Positions 14,788 through 24,418 of a stretch of DNA of 34,838 nucleotides are shown here, piece after piece. Source of the stretch: Amphibiibacter pelophylacis (lineage in GTDB: Bacteria; Pseudomonadota; Gammaproteobacteria; Burkholderiales; Burkholderiaceae_C); the NCBI RefSeq assembly GCF_037688875.1, contig NZ_JAWDIE010000026.1, positions 1 through 34,838 of the forward strand, in the 5' to 3' direction. Within the stretch, counting starts at the first letter, position 1. Each line of letters starts with the position of its first letter. The notes beneath the pieces are model-generated. The model searched no databases and was not told the origin of the DNA. It was given only the letters and a program-made list of their open reading frames with translations. The position numbers were made by a program, and so were the translations under genes.

Positions 14788-16113
14788 TCAGAAGCGCGAG
14801 GCGGGTACCGCTTCCGCCGCTTCCGGGCGGGCGCGCACGGCGCGGTGGGCGATGTCGCTGCGGAACTGCACACCCTCGAACTGGATGCGGCGCACGGCCT
14901 CATAAGCCGCCTGCTGCGCCAAGCGCACGTTGTCGCCCAGCGCGGTCACGCACAGCACGCGCCCGCCGCTGACCCGCACCTGCCCGTCGGCATCACGCTG
15001 CGTTCCGGCGTGAAACACCTGCACGGTGCCGTCAGCAAAAAGACGGTCCAGCCCCTCGACCGTCTGGCCGGTGACCGGCTGCTGCGGATAACCCGGCGCG
15101 GCCATGACCACGCCCACGGCGCAGCGGCGATCCCATTCCAGCGGGGCATCGGGCAGCTGGCCCTTGGCGGCCTGCAGCAGCACCTCGGCCAGATCGGATT
15201 TCAGCCGCATCAGAATGGGCTGGGTCTCCGGGTCGCCCATGCGGGTGTTGAATTCGAGCGTGCGCGGGTGGCCCTGGGCGTCGATCATCAGCCCGGCGTA
15301 CAGAAAGCCGGTGAAGGGCACGCCCTCAGCGGCCATGGCGGCCAGCGTGGGCTTGATGATCTCTTTCATCACCCGCGCGTGGACGTTGGGCGTGACCACC
15401 GGCGCGGGCGAATACGCACCCATGCCCCCTGTGTTGGGGCCCTGGTCGTGATCGAGCAGACGCTTGTGGTCCTGGCTGGTCGCCAGACTGATCACATTGC
15501 GGCCGTCGGCCAGGACCATGAAACTGGCCTCTTCGCCCTCCAGAAATTCTTCGATGACCACGCGCGCTTCGCCCGCCGGGCTGCCCTGCCCCAGCGCCAG
15601 CATGTCGTCGATGGCGGCGTGGGCCTCGTCCAGCGTCATCGCCACGACCACGCCCTTGCCAGCCGCCAGGCCGTCGGCCTTGACGACGATGGGCACGCCT
15701 TCCGCGTCCACATAAGCGTGCGCGCCCACCGCTTCGGTGAAGGTGGCGTAGCGCGCGGTGGGAATGTGGTGGCGCGCCATGAAATCCTTGGCGAAGCGCT
15801 TGGACGTTTCCAGCCGCGCCGCCGACTGCGTCGGCCCGAAAATCGCCAGACCCGCGCGCCGGAAGGCGTCCACCACACCCGCCGCCAGCGCGGCTTCGGG
15901 GCCGACCACCGTCAGGGTGATGTTTTTTTCCTGCGCAAAAGCGACCAGCGCATCCACGTCGGTGGCAGCGATGTCCACGTTGCGCACATGCGCCTCGGTG
16001 ACGGTGCCACCGTTGCCCGGCGCGACGTACACCTGCTCGACGCGCTCGCCCTGGGCCAGTTTCCAGGCCAGGGCGTGCTCGCGGCCGCCCGATCCGATGA
16101 CCATCACTTTCAC
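14788..16113 (-). CDS. purD: Phosphoribosylamine-glycine ligase
   Basis: 441 residues, ATP-grasp enzyme joining glycine to 5-phosphoribosylamine in purine synthesis. The N-terminus MKVMVIGSGGREHALAWKLA is diagnostic, followed by YVAPGNGGT, VVGPEAALAAGVVD, the ATP-grasp core (VVKADGLAAGKGVVVA, VVIEEFLEGEEASFMVL), SQDHKRLLDHDQGPNTGGMGAY and LEFNTRMGDPETQ. The start is a GTG at 16113 with GAGGAG 6 bases upstream; ATG three codons later would trim only MKV. It begins 10 bases after the yebC stop. Confidence 0.96.
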   Translation of the reverse strand: MKVMVIGSGGREHALAWKLAQGERVEQVYVAPGNGGTVTEAHVRNVDIAATDVDALVAFAQEKNITLTVVGPEAALAAGVVDAFRRAGLAIFGPTQSAARLETSKRFAKDFMARHHIPTARYATFTEAVGAHAYVDAEGVPIVVKADGLAAGKGVVVAMTLDEAHAAIDDMLALGQGSPAGEARVVIEEFLEGEEASFMVLADGRNVISLATSQDHKRLLDHDQGPNTGGMGAYSPAPVVTPNVHARVMKEIIKPTLAAMAAEGVPFTGFLYAGLMIDAQGHPRTLEFNTRMGDPETQPILMRLKSDLAEVLLQAAKGQLPDAPLEWDRRCAVGVVMAAPGYPQQPVTGQTVEGLDRLFADGTVQVFHAGTQRDADGQVRVSGGRVLCVTALGDNVRLAQQAAYEAVRRIQFEGVQFRSDIAHRAVRARPEAAEAVPASRF

Positions 16114-16123
16114 GGTTTTCTCC

Positions 16124-16852
16124 TCAGGGCAGATCGAGTTCAGCGTTGTGAAACACGTTCTGCACGTCGTCCAGGTCTTCGATCATGTCCAGCAGTTTCT
16201 GCATGCGCACGGCGTCGTCGCCAGCCAGCGCGATGCTGTTGTCCGCCCGCCAGGTCACTTCAGCCAGCTCGGGCACAAGGCCAGCGGCCACCAGCGCGGC
16301 CTGCACGGCTTCGAAATCGGCCGGAGCGGTCAGTACTTCGATGGCGCCATCATCGTCGCTGATGACATCTTCGGCGCCCGCTTCCAGAGCCACTTCCATC
16401 ACCTGGTCTTCCGAGGTGCCGGGCGCGAACACAAACTGCCCGCAGTGGCGGAACTGGAAGGCCACCGAGCCGTCGGTGCCCAGATTGCCGCCGTTCTTGC
16501 TGAAGGCGTGGCGCACTTCGGCCACGGTGCGCACTTTGTTGTCCGTCATGGTGTCGACCATGATGGCAGCGCCGCCAATGCCGTAGCCTTCGTAACGGAT
16601 TTCCTCGTAGGTCACGCCTTCGAGGTTGCCCGTGGCCTTGTCCACATTGCGTTTGATGTTGTCGGCCGGCATGTTCGCCGCCTTGGCCTTGTCGATGGCC
16701 AGGCGCAGACGCGGGTTCATGGCGATGTCGCCGCCGCCCGACCGCGCCGCGACGATGATCTCGCGCGTCAGCCGCGTCCAGACCCGACCGCGTTTTTCAT
16801 CCTGCCGGCCCTTGCGGTGCTGGATGTTGGCCCACTTGGAATGACCCGCCAT
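16124..16852 (-). CDS. yebC: YebC/PmpR family regulatory protein
   Basis: 242 residues. The N-terminus MAGHSKWANIQHRKGRQDEK is the family signature, with the central YEGYGIGGAAIMVDTMTDN and AFSKNGGNLGTDGSVAFQF blocks. YebC proteins were annotated as DNA-binding regulators; recent work on the TACO1/YebC family points to a role in translation of proline-rich stretches, so the function of this copy is open. GGAG lies about 10 bases before the ATG. It is first in the yebC-purD-acyltransferase-hemF run and is divergent, over 63 bases, from the DUF853 ATPase. Confidence 0.96.
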   Translation of the reverse strand: MAGHSKWANIQHRKGRQDEKRGRVWTRLTREIIVAARSGGGDIAMNPRLRLAIDKAKAANMPADNIKRNVDKATGNLEGVTYEEIRYEGYGIGGAAIMVDTMTDNKVRTVAEVRHAFSKNGGNLGTDGSVAFQFRHCGQFVFAPGTSEDQVMEVALEAGAEDVISDDDGAIEVLTAPADFEAVQAALVAAGLVPELAEVTWRADNSIALAGDDAVRMQKLLDMIEDLDDVQNVFHNAELDLP

Positions 16853-16915
16853 GCGACTTGACTCCTACCGGATAGACTATGGGACTGGCATTCTACCCTC
16901 CGCACGGAACTCCCC

Positions 16916-18484
16916 ATGAGCACCACCGACACCGGCTTTCCCATCGCCCAGCACGGCGACATCCTCTGCAGCCTGCTGCCCGCCCTGGCCAACCGCCACG
17001 GCCTGATCACCGGGGCCACCGGCACCGGCAAAACCGTGACGCTGCAGGCCATGGCCGAGCAGTTCTCACGCGCTGGCGTGCCGGTTTTCATGGCCGACAT
17101 CAAGGGCGATCTGACGGGCATCAGCCAGACGGGGCGCGTGCCCGACAAGCTCAAGCCCGTGCTGGCCGAGCGTGGCCTGCCTGAGCCCGAGCCACACCAG
17201 TGTCCGACCACGCTGTGGGATGTTTTTGGGGAACAGGGTCACCCCGTGCGCGCCACGGTGTCCGACATGGGCCCGCTGCTGATCGGGCGCATGCTGGATC
17301 TGAACGACACGCAGGAAGGCGTGCTGTCGCTGGTCTTCAAGATCGCCGACGACCAGGGCCTGGCGCTGCTGGATCTCAAGGATCTGCGCGCCATGCTGCA
17401 GCATGTGGGCGACAACCGCGCGGATTTCACCACGGAATACGGCAATATCTCGCCCGCGTCGGTAGGCGCCATCCAGCGCGGCCTGATGCAGATCGAGCAG
17501 CAGGGCGGCGACAAATTCTTCGGCGAGCCCATGCTCGACATCGGCGACCTGATGCAGACGGTGGACGGCCAGGGCGTGGTCAACATCCTGGCCGCCGACA
17601 AGCTGATGGCGTCGCCGCGCCTGTACTCCACCTTCCTGCTGTGGCTGCTGTCCGAGCTGTTCGAAATGCTGCCCGAAGTCGGTGATCTGGACCAGCCCAA
17701 GCTGGTCTTCTTCTTTGACGAGGCCCACCTGCTGTTTGCGGGCGCGCCGCGCGTGCTGGTTGAGCGCATCGAGCTGGTCGTGCGCCTGGTGCGCTCGAAA
17801 GGCGTGGGCGTGTATTTCGTCACCCAGAACCCCATCGACATCCCCGAAACCGTATTGGGCCAGCTGGGCAACCGTGTGCAGCACGCGCTGCGCGCCTTCA
17901 CCCCGCGCGACCAGAAAGCCGTCAAATCGGCTGCCGACACCATGCGCCCCAACCCGGGTCTGGACATCGCCGCCGCCATCACCGAGCTCGGTGTCGGCGA
18001 GGCGCTGATCAGCTTCCTGGACGCCAAGGGCCGCCCCTGCCCCACCGAGCGCGTTTTTGTGCGCCTGCCCGGCAGCCAGCTGGGCCCCATCACGCCCCAG
18101 CAGCGCCAGGCGCTGCTGCAGGGCTCGCTGGTGGCGGGCGTGTACGACACGCCGGTGGATCGCGAATCGGCCTACGAAAAGCTCAAAGGCCGCGCCGCGC
18201 AGACCGCTGACGCGGCCCAGCAGGGCATGGGCTCGGCCGCAGGCAGCGTCGCCCGCGAGGCCGGCCGTGCCGCCACCCAGGGCGCCACGCAGGAAGCCAG
18301 CGGCGGACTGCTGGGCGGCCTGTCCGACCTGCTGTTTGGCTCCACCGGCCCGCGCGGCGGCAAACACGACGGCCTGGCCGAAATGGCCGCCAAGAGCGCC
18401 GTGCGCACCGTGGGCTCCACAGTCGGCCGCGAAATCGTGCGCGGGCTGCTGGGTTCGCTGCTGGGGGGATCCCGCAGGCGGTGA
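16916..18484 (+). CDS. HerA-like / DUF853 (YjgR-type) P-loop ATPase
   Basis: 522 residues. Walker A is GATGTGKT (33-40) and Walker B is LVFFFDEAHLLF (DEAH at 268-271). The spacing and FMADIKGDLTGIS after Walker A match the DUF853 family (E. coli YjgR), distant relatives of HerA/FtsK translocases with unknown cellular role. The DEAHLLF and YFVTQNPIDIPETVLGQLGNRVQHALRAFTP blocks are characteristic. The C-terminal ~100 residues are Gly/Ala-rich and end in LLGSLLGGSRRR. The ribosome site before the ATG is weak (GGAA). It stands alone; no nuclease partner is next to it, so it does not look like part of a HerA-NurA defence pair. Confidence 0.92.
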   Translation: MSTTDTGFPIAQHGDILCSLLPALANRHGLITGATGTGKTVTLQAMAEQFSRAGVPVFMADIKGDLTGISQTGRVPDKLKPVLAERGLPEPEPHQCPTTLWDVFGEQGHPVRATVSDMGPLLIGRMLDLNDTQEGVLSLVFKIADDQGLALLDLKDLRAMLQHVGDNRADFTTEYGNISPASVGAIQRGLMQIEQQGGDKFFGEPMLDIGDLMQTVDGQGVVNILAADKLMASPRLYSTFLLWLLSELFEMLPEVGDLDQPKLVFFFDEAHLLFAGAPRVLVERIELVVRLVRSKGVGVYFVTQNPIDIPETVLGQLGNRVQHALRAFTPRDQKAVKSAADTMRPNPGLDIAAAITELGVGEALISFLDAKGRPCPTERVFVRLPGSQLGPITPQQRQALLQGSLVAGVYDTPVDRESAYEKLKGRAAQTADAAQQGMGSAAGSVAREAGRAATQGATQEASGGLLGGLSDLLFGSTGPRGGKHDGLAEMAAKSAVRTVGSTVGREIVRGLLGSLLGGSRRR

Positions 18485-18519
18485 TTCGATAGGTGCCACA
18501 GACTCACTGAGGCCAAATC

Positions 18520-18548
18520 TTGATCTTTCGTATCCTATGGGCTACATT
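18520..18548 (+). promoter_or_regulatory. Candidate sigma-70 promoter of the toxin-antitoxin operon
   Basis: TTGATC (18520-18525), 17-base spacer, TACATT (18543-18548): four of six matches in each box. Transcription would start at or next to the toxin ATG (18554), giving an almost leaderless mRNA. An alternative -10, TATCCT at 18531, would give a longer leader but has no good -35. Confidence 0.4.
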
Positions 18549-18553
18549 CCACC

Positions 18554-18865
18554 ATGCGCATCCAGATCACCGAGGTCTACCGCGATTGGATCAATGGGCT
18601 TAAAGACCGCACCTGCCGGGCACGAATCCAAGTGCGCGTCGACAGACTGGCTCATAGCAATCCGGGGCAGCATCGCGTTCTGACGGATGGCGTCTCTGAA
18701 CTGAAAATCGACGTAGGGCCAGGCTACCGGGTTTACTACACCGAAAGGAATGGTGAACTCATCGTCCTTCTCGCCGGTGGTGACAAATCCAGTCAGCAAC
18801 AGGACATCAAAGTCGCAATTGAGCTGGCCCGAAACCTTCAGGAGTCCCGAAATGGCCCAAGCTAA
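18554..18865 (+). CDS. RelE/HigB-type toxin, HI1419 (addiction module killer) family
   Basis: 103 residues. The RDWINGLKDRTCRARIQVRVDRL opening, the SELKIDVGPGYRVYYTERNG core and the LLAGGDKSSQQQDIKVAIELA end match the toxin of the HI1419/HI1420-type systems, RelE-fold proteins thought to be ribosome-dependent mRNA nucleases. It is the upstream gene, the order usual for this family, and overlaps the antitoxin by 14 bases. No ribosome site is visible before its ATG, whereas the antitoxin has CAGGAG; this would favour antitoxin excess. The module is lower in G+C than the surrounding genes and the frame looks intact. Confidence 0.93.
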   Translation: MRIQITEVYRDWINGLKDRTCRARIQVRVDRLAHSNPGQHRVLTDGVSELKIDVGPGYRVYYTERNGELIVLLAGGDKSSQQQDIKVAIELARNLQESRNGPS

Positions 18866-19163
18866 TGCAAGCCCGAAGACAAAAACCCTGCCGTACGACG
18901 TCGCAGAGCAGCTTCGCACGCCCCAGGAAATGGCAGCATATCTGGATGCTTGGCTGGCTGAGGCCCCTGATGATGCCGCTGGCATTGCCAGAGCCCTCGG
19001 AGATATTGCACGCGCCAAAGGCATGACCCAAGTCGCACGCGATGCTGGCCTGAGCCGAGAAAGCCTATACAAAGCGCTCAGCGAAAACGGCAACCCGAGC
19101 TTCGCCACAGTCCTGAAAGTGGCGCGTGCAGTTGGGGTTCGTCTGCATGCTGCTGTGTCTTGA
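18852..19163 (+). CDS. HigA-like antitoxin, HI1420 family
   Basis: 103 residues. The DVAEQLRTPQEMAAYLDAWL lead, then ALGDIARAKGMTQVARDAGL and SRESLYKALSENGNPSFATV, form a helix-turn-helix domain of the HI1420 probable antidote family. It would bind and neutralise the preceding toxin and repress the operon. The ATG at 18852 lies inside the end of the toxin gene; CAGGAG stands 9 bases upstream. The frame is open further upstream, but the family N-terminus and ribosome site support this start. Confidence 0.93.
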   Translation: MAQANASPKTKTLPYDVAEQLRTPQEMAAYLDAWLAEAPDDAAGIARALGDIARAKGMTQVARDAGLSRESLYKALSENGNPSFATVLKVARAVGVRLHAAVS

Positions 19164-19391
19164 TTTTTGCAGATATCAAATTGACCATGCTCAACCTTTC
19201 AACGCAAGCAAGGTACCAAGGCTGCGTCCTTGAGCTATCTCATCTTATCTGTTGAACCATGGGCTGCATGAATAAGGGGGCTCGCTCAATCCCGAAACGC
19301 AACACCGCCTTGATTCAAAGTGCCTCGTTTGCGCTCGGGCCGCAGGTCCTGGACCGTGCAGGTGAACAAGGCGGGGCCTGACAATCTCCCC
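19164..19391. other. Low-GC spacer between antitoxin and FAD dehydrogenase
   Basis: 228 bases without a convincing gene. CAAGG (19218-19222) can pair with CCTTG (19229-19233), followed by pyrimidine-rich sequence, a possible weak terminator for the toxin-antitoxin operon. Base composition rises to the local norm after about 19320. Confidence 0.4.
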
Positions 19392-20813
19392 ATGATCGCC
19401 CTCCCCGCCCCCTTCACCGCCCTCACCCACTCCCACGACCTGCACCTTCTGCAGCCCGGGCAGGACGATGTGGCTGCGTGGTCCATCGACCAGCGCAAGC
19501 GCTGGCACGGCCAGCCGCTGGCGGTGCTGCTGCCGGGCGATACGGCGGCGCTGGCGGCTGCGGTGGCGCTGTGTGCGCAGCACGGCCTGCGCATGGTGGT
19601 CCAGGGCGGTAACACGGGGCTGGTGGGCGGCGGCGTGCCGGACGGGTCCGGGCAGGAAGTGGTGATCAGCCTGCGGCGCATGAACCGCATTCGCGCGGTG
19701 GACCCGCTCAACCTGTGCCTGATCGCCGAGGCGGGCTGCACGCTGGCGCAGGTGCAGGAGGCTGCGCAGGCGCACGGGCTGCTGTTTCCGCTCAGCCTGG
19801 CCAGCGAGGGCAGCTGCACCATCGGTGGCAACCTGGCCAGCAACGCGGGCGGCACGCAGGTGCTGCGCTATGGCAATGCGCGCGATCTGTGCCTGGGGCT
19901 GGAAGCCGTCAGCGCCAGCGGCCAGGTGCTGCACGGCCTGAAGACGCTGCGCAAGGACAACAGCGGCTACGACCTGCGCCAGCTCCTGCTGGGCAGCGAG
20001 GGCACGCTGGCGATTATTTCAGCGGCCAGCCTGAAACTGTTCGCCCGCCCGCAGCGCCTGCACACGGCGCTGGCGCTGTGCTCGGATCTGGATCAGGCCT
20101 GCGATCTTCTGATGGCGGCGCGCTCACGTCTGGGGCCGCTGCTGACGGCTTTCGAGGTGATGAACGCCACGGCGCGTGCCCTAGTGCGGCGGCACTTCCC
20201 CGCCATCCGCCAGCCCCTGGACGGCCCGTGGGCGGTGCTGCTGGAGTGGGAGCAGCACGGCATGGACGACGCCACCGGCCAGGCGCAGAACGAGGCCCTG
20301 TGGCAGGCGCTGCTGGCGGGCGGCCAGGCGCAGGACGTGGCGCTGGCGCAGAGCCAGGCGCAGGCACAGCAGATGTGGGCGCTGCGCGAGAGCATCTCCG
20401 CCGCGCAGGGCCGCGAGGGCCTGAACGTCAAGCACGACATCGCCCTGCCCATTTCCGCCATTCCGGCCTTCTGCCAGGGCACCGACGCCGCGCTGCTGGC
20501 GCGCTGGCCGGGCGTGCGTGGGGTCAACTTCGGCCATCTGGGTGACGGCAACCTGCATTACAACGTGCAGGCGCCCGAGGGCGAAGACCCGGCCGCTTTC
20601 CTGGCCACGCACGAGGCGGCGATCAACCGCGTGGTGTTCGATGCCGTTCAGGCGGCGGGCGGTACTTTCTCCGCCGAGCACGGCATAGGCTGGCTGAAAA
20701 AGGACGAACTGGCCCAGCGCGGCCAGCCCCTGCAGCTGGACTGGATGCGCCGCATCAAGGCCGCGCTGGACCCGCACAACCTGCTGGGACGCGGGCGGCT
20801 GCTGGACGTCTGA
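19392..20813 (+). CDS. FAD-binding oxidase/dehydrogenase, GlcD / D-2-hydroxyacid type
   Basis: 473 residues of the vanillyl-alcohol-oxidase / FAD-linked oxidase C superfamily. The FAD-binding half shows VVQGGNTGLVGGGVPDGSG, the FPLSLASEGSCTIGGNLASNAGG block and LRKDNSGYDLRQLLLGSEGTLAII. The C-terminal half has NFGHLGDGNLHYNV (metal/substrate histidines) and FSAEHGIGWLKKDEL. These point to oxidation of a D-2-hydroxyacid such as D-lactate, glycolate or D-2-hydroxyglutarate; the substrate cannot be fixed from sequence. The ATG at 19392 begins the family-like part but has no clear ribosome site. It is convergent with glpD, 15 bases apart. Confidence 0.9.
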   Translation: MIALPAPFTALTHSHDLHLLQPGQDDVAAWSIDQRKRWHGQPLAVLLPGDTAALAAAVALCAQHGLRMVVQGGNTGLVGGGVPDGSGQEVVISLRRMNRIRAVDPLNLCLIAEAGCTLAQVQEAAQAHGLLFPLSLASEGSCTIGGNLASNAGGTQVLRYGNARDLCLGLEAVSASGQVLHGLKTLRKDNSGYDLRQLLLGSEGTLAIISAASLKLFARPQRLHTALALCSDLDQACDLLMAARSRLGPLLTAFEVMNATARALVRRHFPAIRQPLDGPWAVLLEWEQHGMDDATGQAQNEALWQALLAGGQAQDVALAQSQAQAQQMWALRESISAAQGREGLNVKHDIALPISAIPAFCQGTDAALLARWPGVRGVNFGHLGDGNLHYNVQAPEGEDPAAFLATHEAAINRVVFDAVQAAGGTFSAEHGIGWLKKDELAQRGQPLQLDWMRRIKAALDPHNLLGRGRLLDV

Positions 20814-20828
20814 AGCGCATCAAGCGGC

Positions 20829-22439
20829 TCAACCCCCCTGCGGCAGATAGCCCTGGGCCAGCGTCTCGAAGGCCGCCCGTTGCGGGTCCAGCCCCGTCTC
20901 GTCCTGCAAGATGGCGGCCACGGCGGGCGCCATGGCCAGCGCCTGACGGGCGTCCAGAAAGAGCGCTCGCCAGCGCCGCGCCAGGACATCTTCCACCGCA
21001 ATGGCGTATTCGGACCGCGCCGCAAAGCGCACCATGGCCTCGGTCAGGCCCAGGCCCAGTTTGCGGTCCGAGCCCGGGCAGGCCTGCACCTGCGCCTGTT
21101 CGCTGCCGTAAAGATGGCCGCCCGGCGCCTGCTGGATGGACACCGGCGGCTGGCCCGAACCAGGCTGCGGCGCACCGACCAGCGCGTGCGTGGCCGTATA
21201 ACCGCCCGGGCGGCGTGGCAGCACGCGGGCGGCGAAGCAGGCGTCCAGCACCTGCTCGGCCATGGCGCGGTAGGTGGTCCACTTGCCGCCGGTGACGGTG
21301 ATCAGGCCATTGGCGTCCGGCACGATGACGTGCTCGCGCGACAGGCTGCGCGTGCCCTGCCCCGCATCCGGCGCGGCGACCAGCGGGCGCAGGCCGACCC
21401 AGACGCTGCGGATGTCGGCGCGGGTCAGCGGGCGCTCCAGCACCTTGCCGGCTTCGGTCAGGATGAAATCCAGTTCGGCCTCGAAGGGCTGGGGCTCGCG
21501 CGGCAGATCCTGGCGCGGCGTGTCGGTGGTGCCCAGAATGAGCGAGCCCATCCAGGGGACAGCGAACAGCACGCGGCCATCGTCGGTGCGGGGCACCAGC
21601 AGCGCGTGATCGGCCGGCATGTGGCTGCGGTCGACCACCACGTGCACGCCCTGGCTGGGCGAGACCAGACGCGGCAGCGCCTGTGATCCCTGCGGCGAAG
21701 TTTGAGGCGCCATGCCACGCACGCCATCGACCCAGACGCCGGTGGCGTTGACGACGGCGCGGGCCTGAATCTGCGCCGTGGGCCCGCCCTCACCTCCCTC
21801 ACCGCCCAAGCGGTCCTGCACGGTGAGCGTCCAGGGCTGATCGCCGCCTGCGCTGCGCCCGCCCGACAGCGCGGTGACGGCGGCGTAGTTCAGCACCAGT
21901 CCGCCGGCGCGGTCTATGGACCGGGCCAGCGCCAGCGCCAGGCGGGCGTCGTCAAACTGGCCGTCCCAGTAGCGCACGCCGCCTTTCAGCCCCGCGCGGC
22001 GCAGCCCGGGCAGCGCGGCGAGCGTCCCCTGCACGCCCAGCCAGGCCGTGGGGCCGAGGCCAGCACGCCCGGCCAGCGCGTCGTAGACCTTGAGCCCGAT
22101 GCCGTAAAACGGCGTCTGCCAGCATCGGTAGGACGGCATCACAAAGGGCAGCGGCTGCGCCAGATGCGGCGCAATGCGCAGCACATTGCTGCGCTCGGCC
22201 AGCGCTTCGCGCACCAGCGCTACGTTGCCCTGCGCCAGATAGCGCACGCCGCCGTGCAGCAGCTTGGTCGAGCGCGACGAGGTGCCGCCGCCAAAATCGT
22301 GCGATTCCAGCAGCACCACCGAAAAGCCGCGCAGCGCCGCATCCAGCGCCACGCCGAGGCCCGTGGCGCCGCCGCCGATCACGGCCAGATCAACGGGGGT
22401 GGAAGGGTCAAGGCGGGACCAGAGGGTGGCGCGGGTCAT
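20829..22439 (-). CDS. glpD: Aerobic glycerol-3-phosphate dehydrogenase
   Basis: 536 residues. This membrane-associated FAD enzyme oxidises sn-glycerol 3-phosphate to dihydroxyacetone phosphate and feeds electrons to quinone. The dinucleotide fold VDLAVIGGGATGLGVALDAALRG is at the N-terminus, followed by DFGGGTSSRSTKLLHGGVRYL, ATGVWVDGVR, and the DIRSVWVGLRPLV and TVTGGKWTTYRAMAEQVLD blocks. AGGAG is 6 bases before the ATG. The upstream region has a TAAAAT -10-like box and two TTTCGTTTCG boxes that could be operators of a DeoR/GlpR-type repressor. No other glycerol genes are in the window. Confidence 0.95.
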   Translation of the reverse strand: MTRATLWSRLDPSTPVDLAVIGGGATGLGVALDAALRGFSVVLLESHDFGGGTSSRSTKLLHGGVRYLAQGNVALVREALAERSNVLRIAPHLAQPLPFVMPSYRCWQTPFYGIGLKVYDALAGRAGLGPTAWLGVQGTLAALPGLRRAGLKGGVRYWDGQFDDARLALALARSIDRAGGLVLNYAAVTALSGGRSAGGDQPWTLTVQDRLGGEGGEGGPTAQIQARAVVNATGVWVDGVRGMAPQTSPQGSQALPRLVSPSQGVHVVVDRSHMPADHALLVPRTDDGRVLFAVPWMGSLILGTTDTPRQDLPREPQPFEAELDFILTEAGKVLERPLTRADIRSVWVGLRPLVAAPDAGQGTRSLSREHVIVPDANGLITVTGGKWTTYRAMAEQVLDACFAARVLPRRPGGYTATHALVGAPQPGSGQPPVSIQQAPGGHLYGSEQAQVQACPGSDRKLGLGLTEAMVRFAARSEYAIAVEDVLARRWRALFLDARQALAMAPAVAAILQDETGLDPQRAAFETLAQGYLPQGG

Positions 22440-22471
22440 GCAAGTCTCCTGCAGGGTTGGGACGCGTGTTC

Positions 22472-22481
22472 TTTCGTTTCG
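22472..22481. promoter_or_regulatory. Candidate DeoR/GlpR-family operator, proximal box
   Basis: TTTCGTTTCG on the plus strand, 33-42 bases before the glpD ATG and just downstream of its candidate -10 box (22486-22491, TAAAAT on the minus strand). TTTCGTTT repeats are typical of DeoR-family operators. An identical box is at 22563-22572. Confidence 0.45.
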
Positions 22482-22485
22482 CTGG

Positions 22486-22491
22486 ATTTTA
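22486..22491 (-). promoter_or_regulatory. Candidate glpD -10 box
   Basis: TAAAAT on the minus strand, five of six consensus bases. No strong -35 is seen 16-18 bases upstream, as expected for an activated or weak promoter. The start point would fall about where the proximal TTTCGTTTCG box lies. Confidence 0.35.
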
Positions 22492-22562
22492 GCGTGATCC
22501 AGAAAATTTCAGCGATTCATCGGTGAAAAATCATCTTTTTCTGTATTTTTAAGTTCTTATCT

Positions 22563-22572
22563 TTTCGTTTCG
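22563..22572. promoter_or_regulatory. Candidate DeoR/GlpR-family operator, distal box
   Basis: A second perfect TTTCGTTTCG, 91 bases from the first in the same orientation, in an A+T-rich stretch (22530-22575). It lies nearly midway between the glpD and lipoprotein starts, so it could affect either gene. Confidence 0.4.
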
Positions 22573-22653
22573 TGCAAATGACGACAGTGCTGCGGACTGG
22601 GGCGCCGGTGGCGTCAAGAAAAGTAAAGCTGACAGATTTCTGACGCTATCATC

Positions 22654-22666
22654 TTGGTCTGACCAA
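22654..22666. promoter_or_regulatory. 13-bp perfect palindrome upstream of the lipoprotein gene
   Basis: TTGGTC-T-GACCAA. It is surrounded by further CTGAC half-sites at 22629, 22640 and 22696, which suggests a binding site for a dimeric regulator. No regulator gene is adjacent. Confidence 0.4.
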
Positions 22667-22668
22667 AC

Positions 22669-22687
22669 ATCCCCCCCCTTGGGGGAT
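22669..22687 (+). promoter_or_regulatory. C-tract hairpin in the lipoprotein leader
   Basis: ATCCCCC (22669-22675) pairs perfectly with GGGGGAT (22681-22687) around CCCTT. It ends 23 bases before the ATG, just upstream of the AGGA ribosome site. The run of eight Cs is also prone to length change. Confidence 0.45.
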
Positions 22688-22710
22688 AGAACTTTCTGAC
22701 CAGGATACCC

Positions 22711-24285
<1,575 letters not shown>

Positions 24286-24335
24286 GAAGCCGCTGGGCAT
24301 GAACCGAGAAATAGTCCAGTTTTCCTGAGCTATTG

Positions 24336-24418
24336 AGGGCCTCGGGGCCCGGGCGGGCGCTTTGATTCCGACTGAATCCGTCGATAACAGAACATCCCCC
24401 ACTGCACCCCGAGGCCCT
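24336..24418 (+). promoter_or_regulatory. 12-bp inverted repeat spanning the chemoreceptor leader
   Basis: AGGGCCTCGGGG (24336-24347) and its exact complement CCCCGAGGCCCT (24407-24418), 59 bases apart. The second arm contains the GAGG ribosome site and touches the ATG at 24419. The left arm can instead form a small GGGCC-TCGG-GGCCC hairpin (24337-24350), a possible terminator for the lipoprotein gene. In transcripts starting upstream, the long pairing would hide the ribosome site. Confidence 0.55.
24361..24387 (+). promoter_or_regulatory. Candidate sigma-28 (FliA) promoter of the chemoreceptor
   Basis: GTCGATAA (24380-24387) matches the FliA -10 consensus GCCGATAA in seven of eight bases. 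At the expected 11-base spacing the -35 (TTTGATTC, 24361-24368) is a poor match to TAAAGTTT. Aer and many chemoreceptors are FliA-dependent in enterics, which supports the call. Confidence 0.4.

Noticed and set aside
14845..16362. 505-codon plus-strand ORF opposite purD
   Set aside because: Composition is the complement of PurD codons, and it crosses the purD-yebC boundary.
16916..18484. HerA-NurA type defence module
   Set aside because: The ATPase belongs to the DUF853/YjgR branch and no nuclease gene is adjacent.
17066..18499. 477-codon minus-strand ORF opposite the DUF853 ATPase
   Set aside because: Shadow of a gene with proper Walker motifs.
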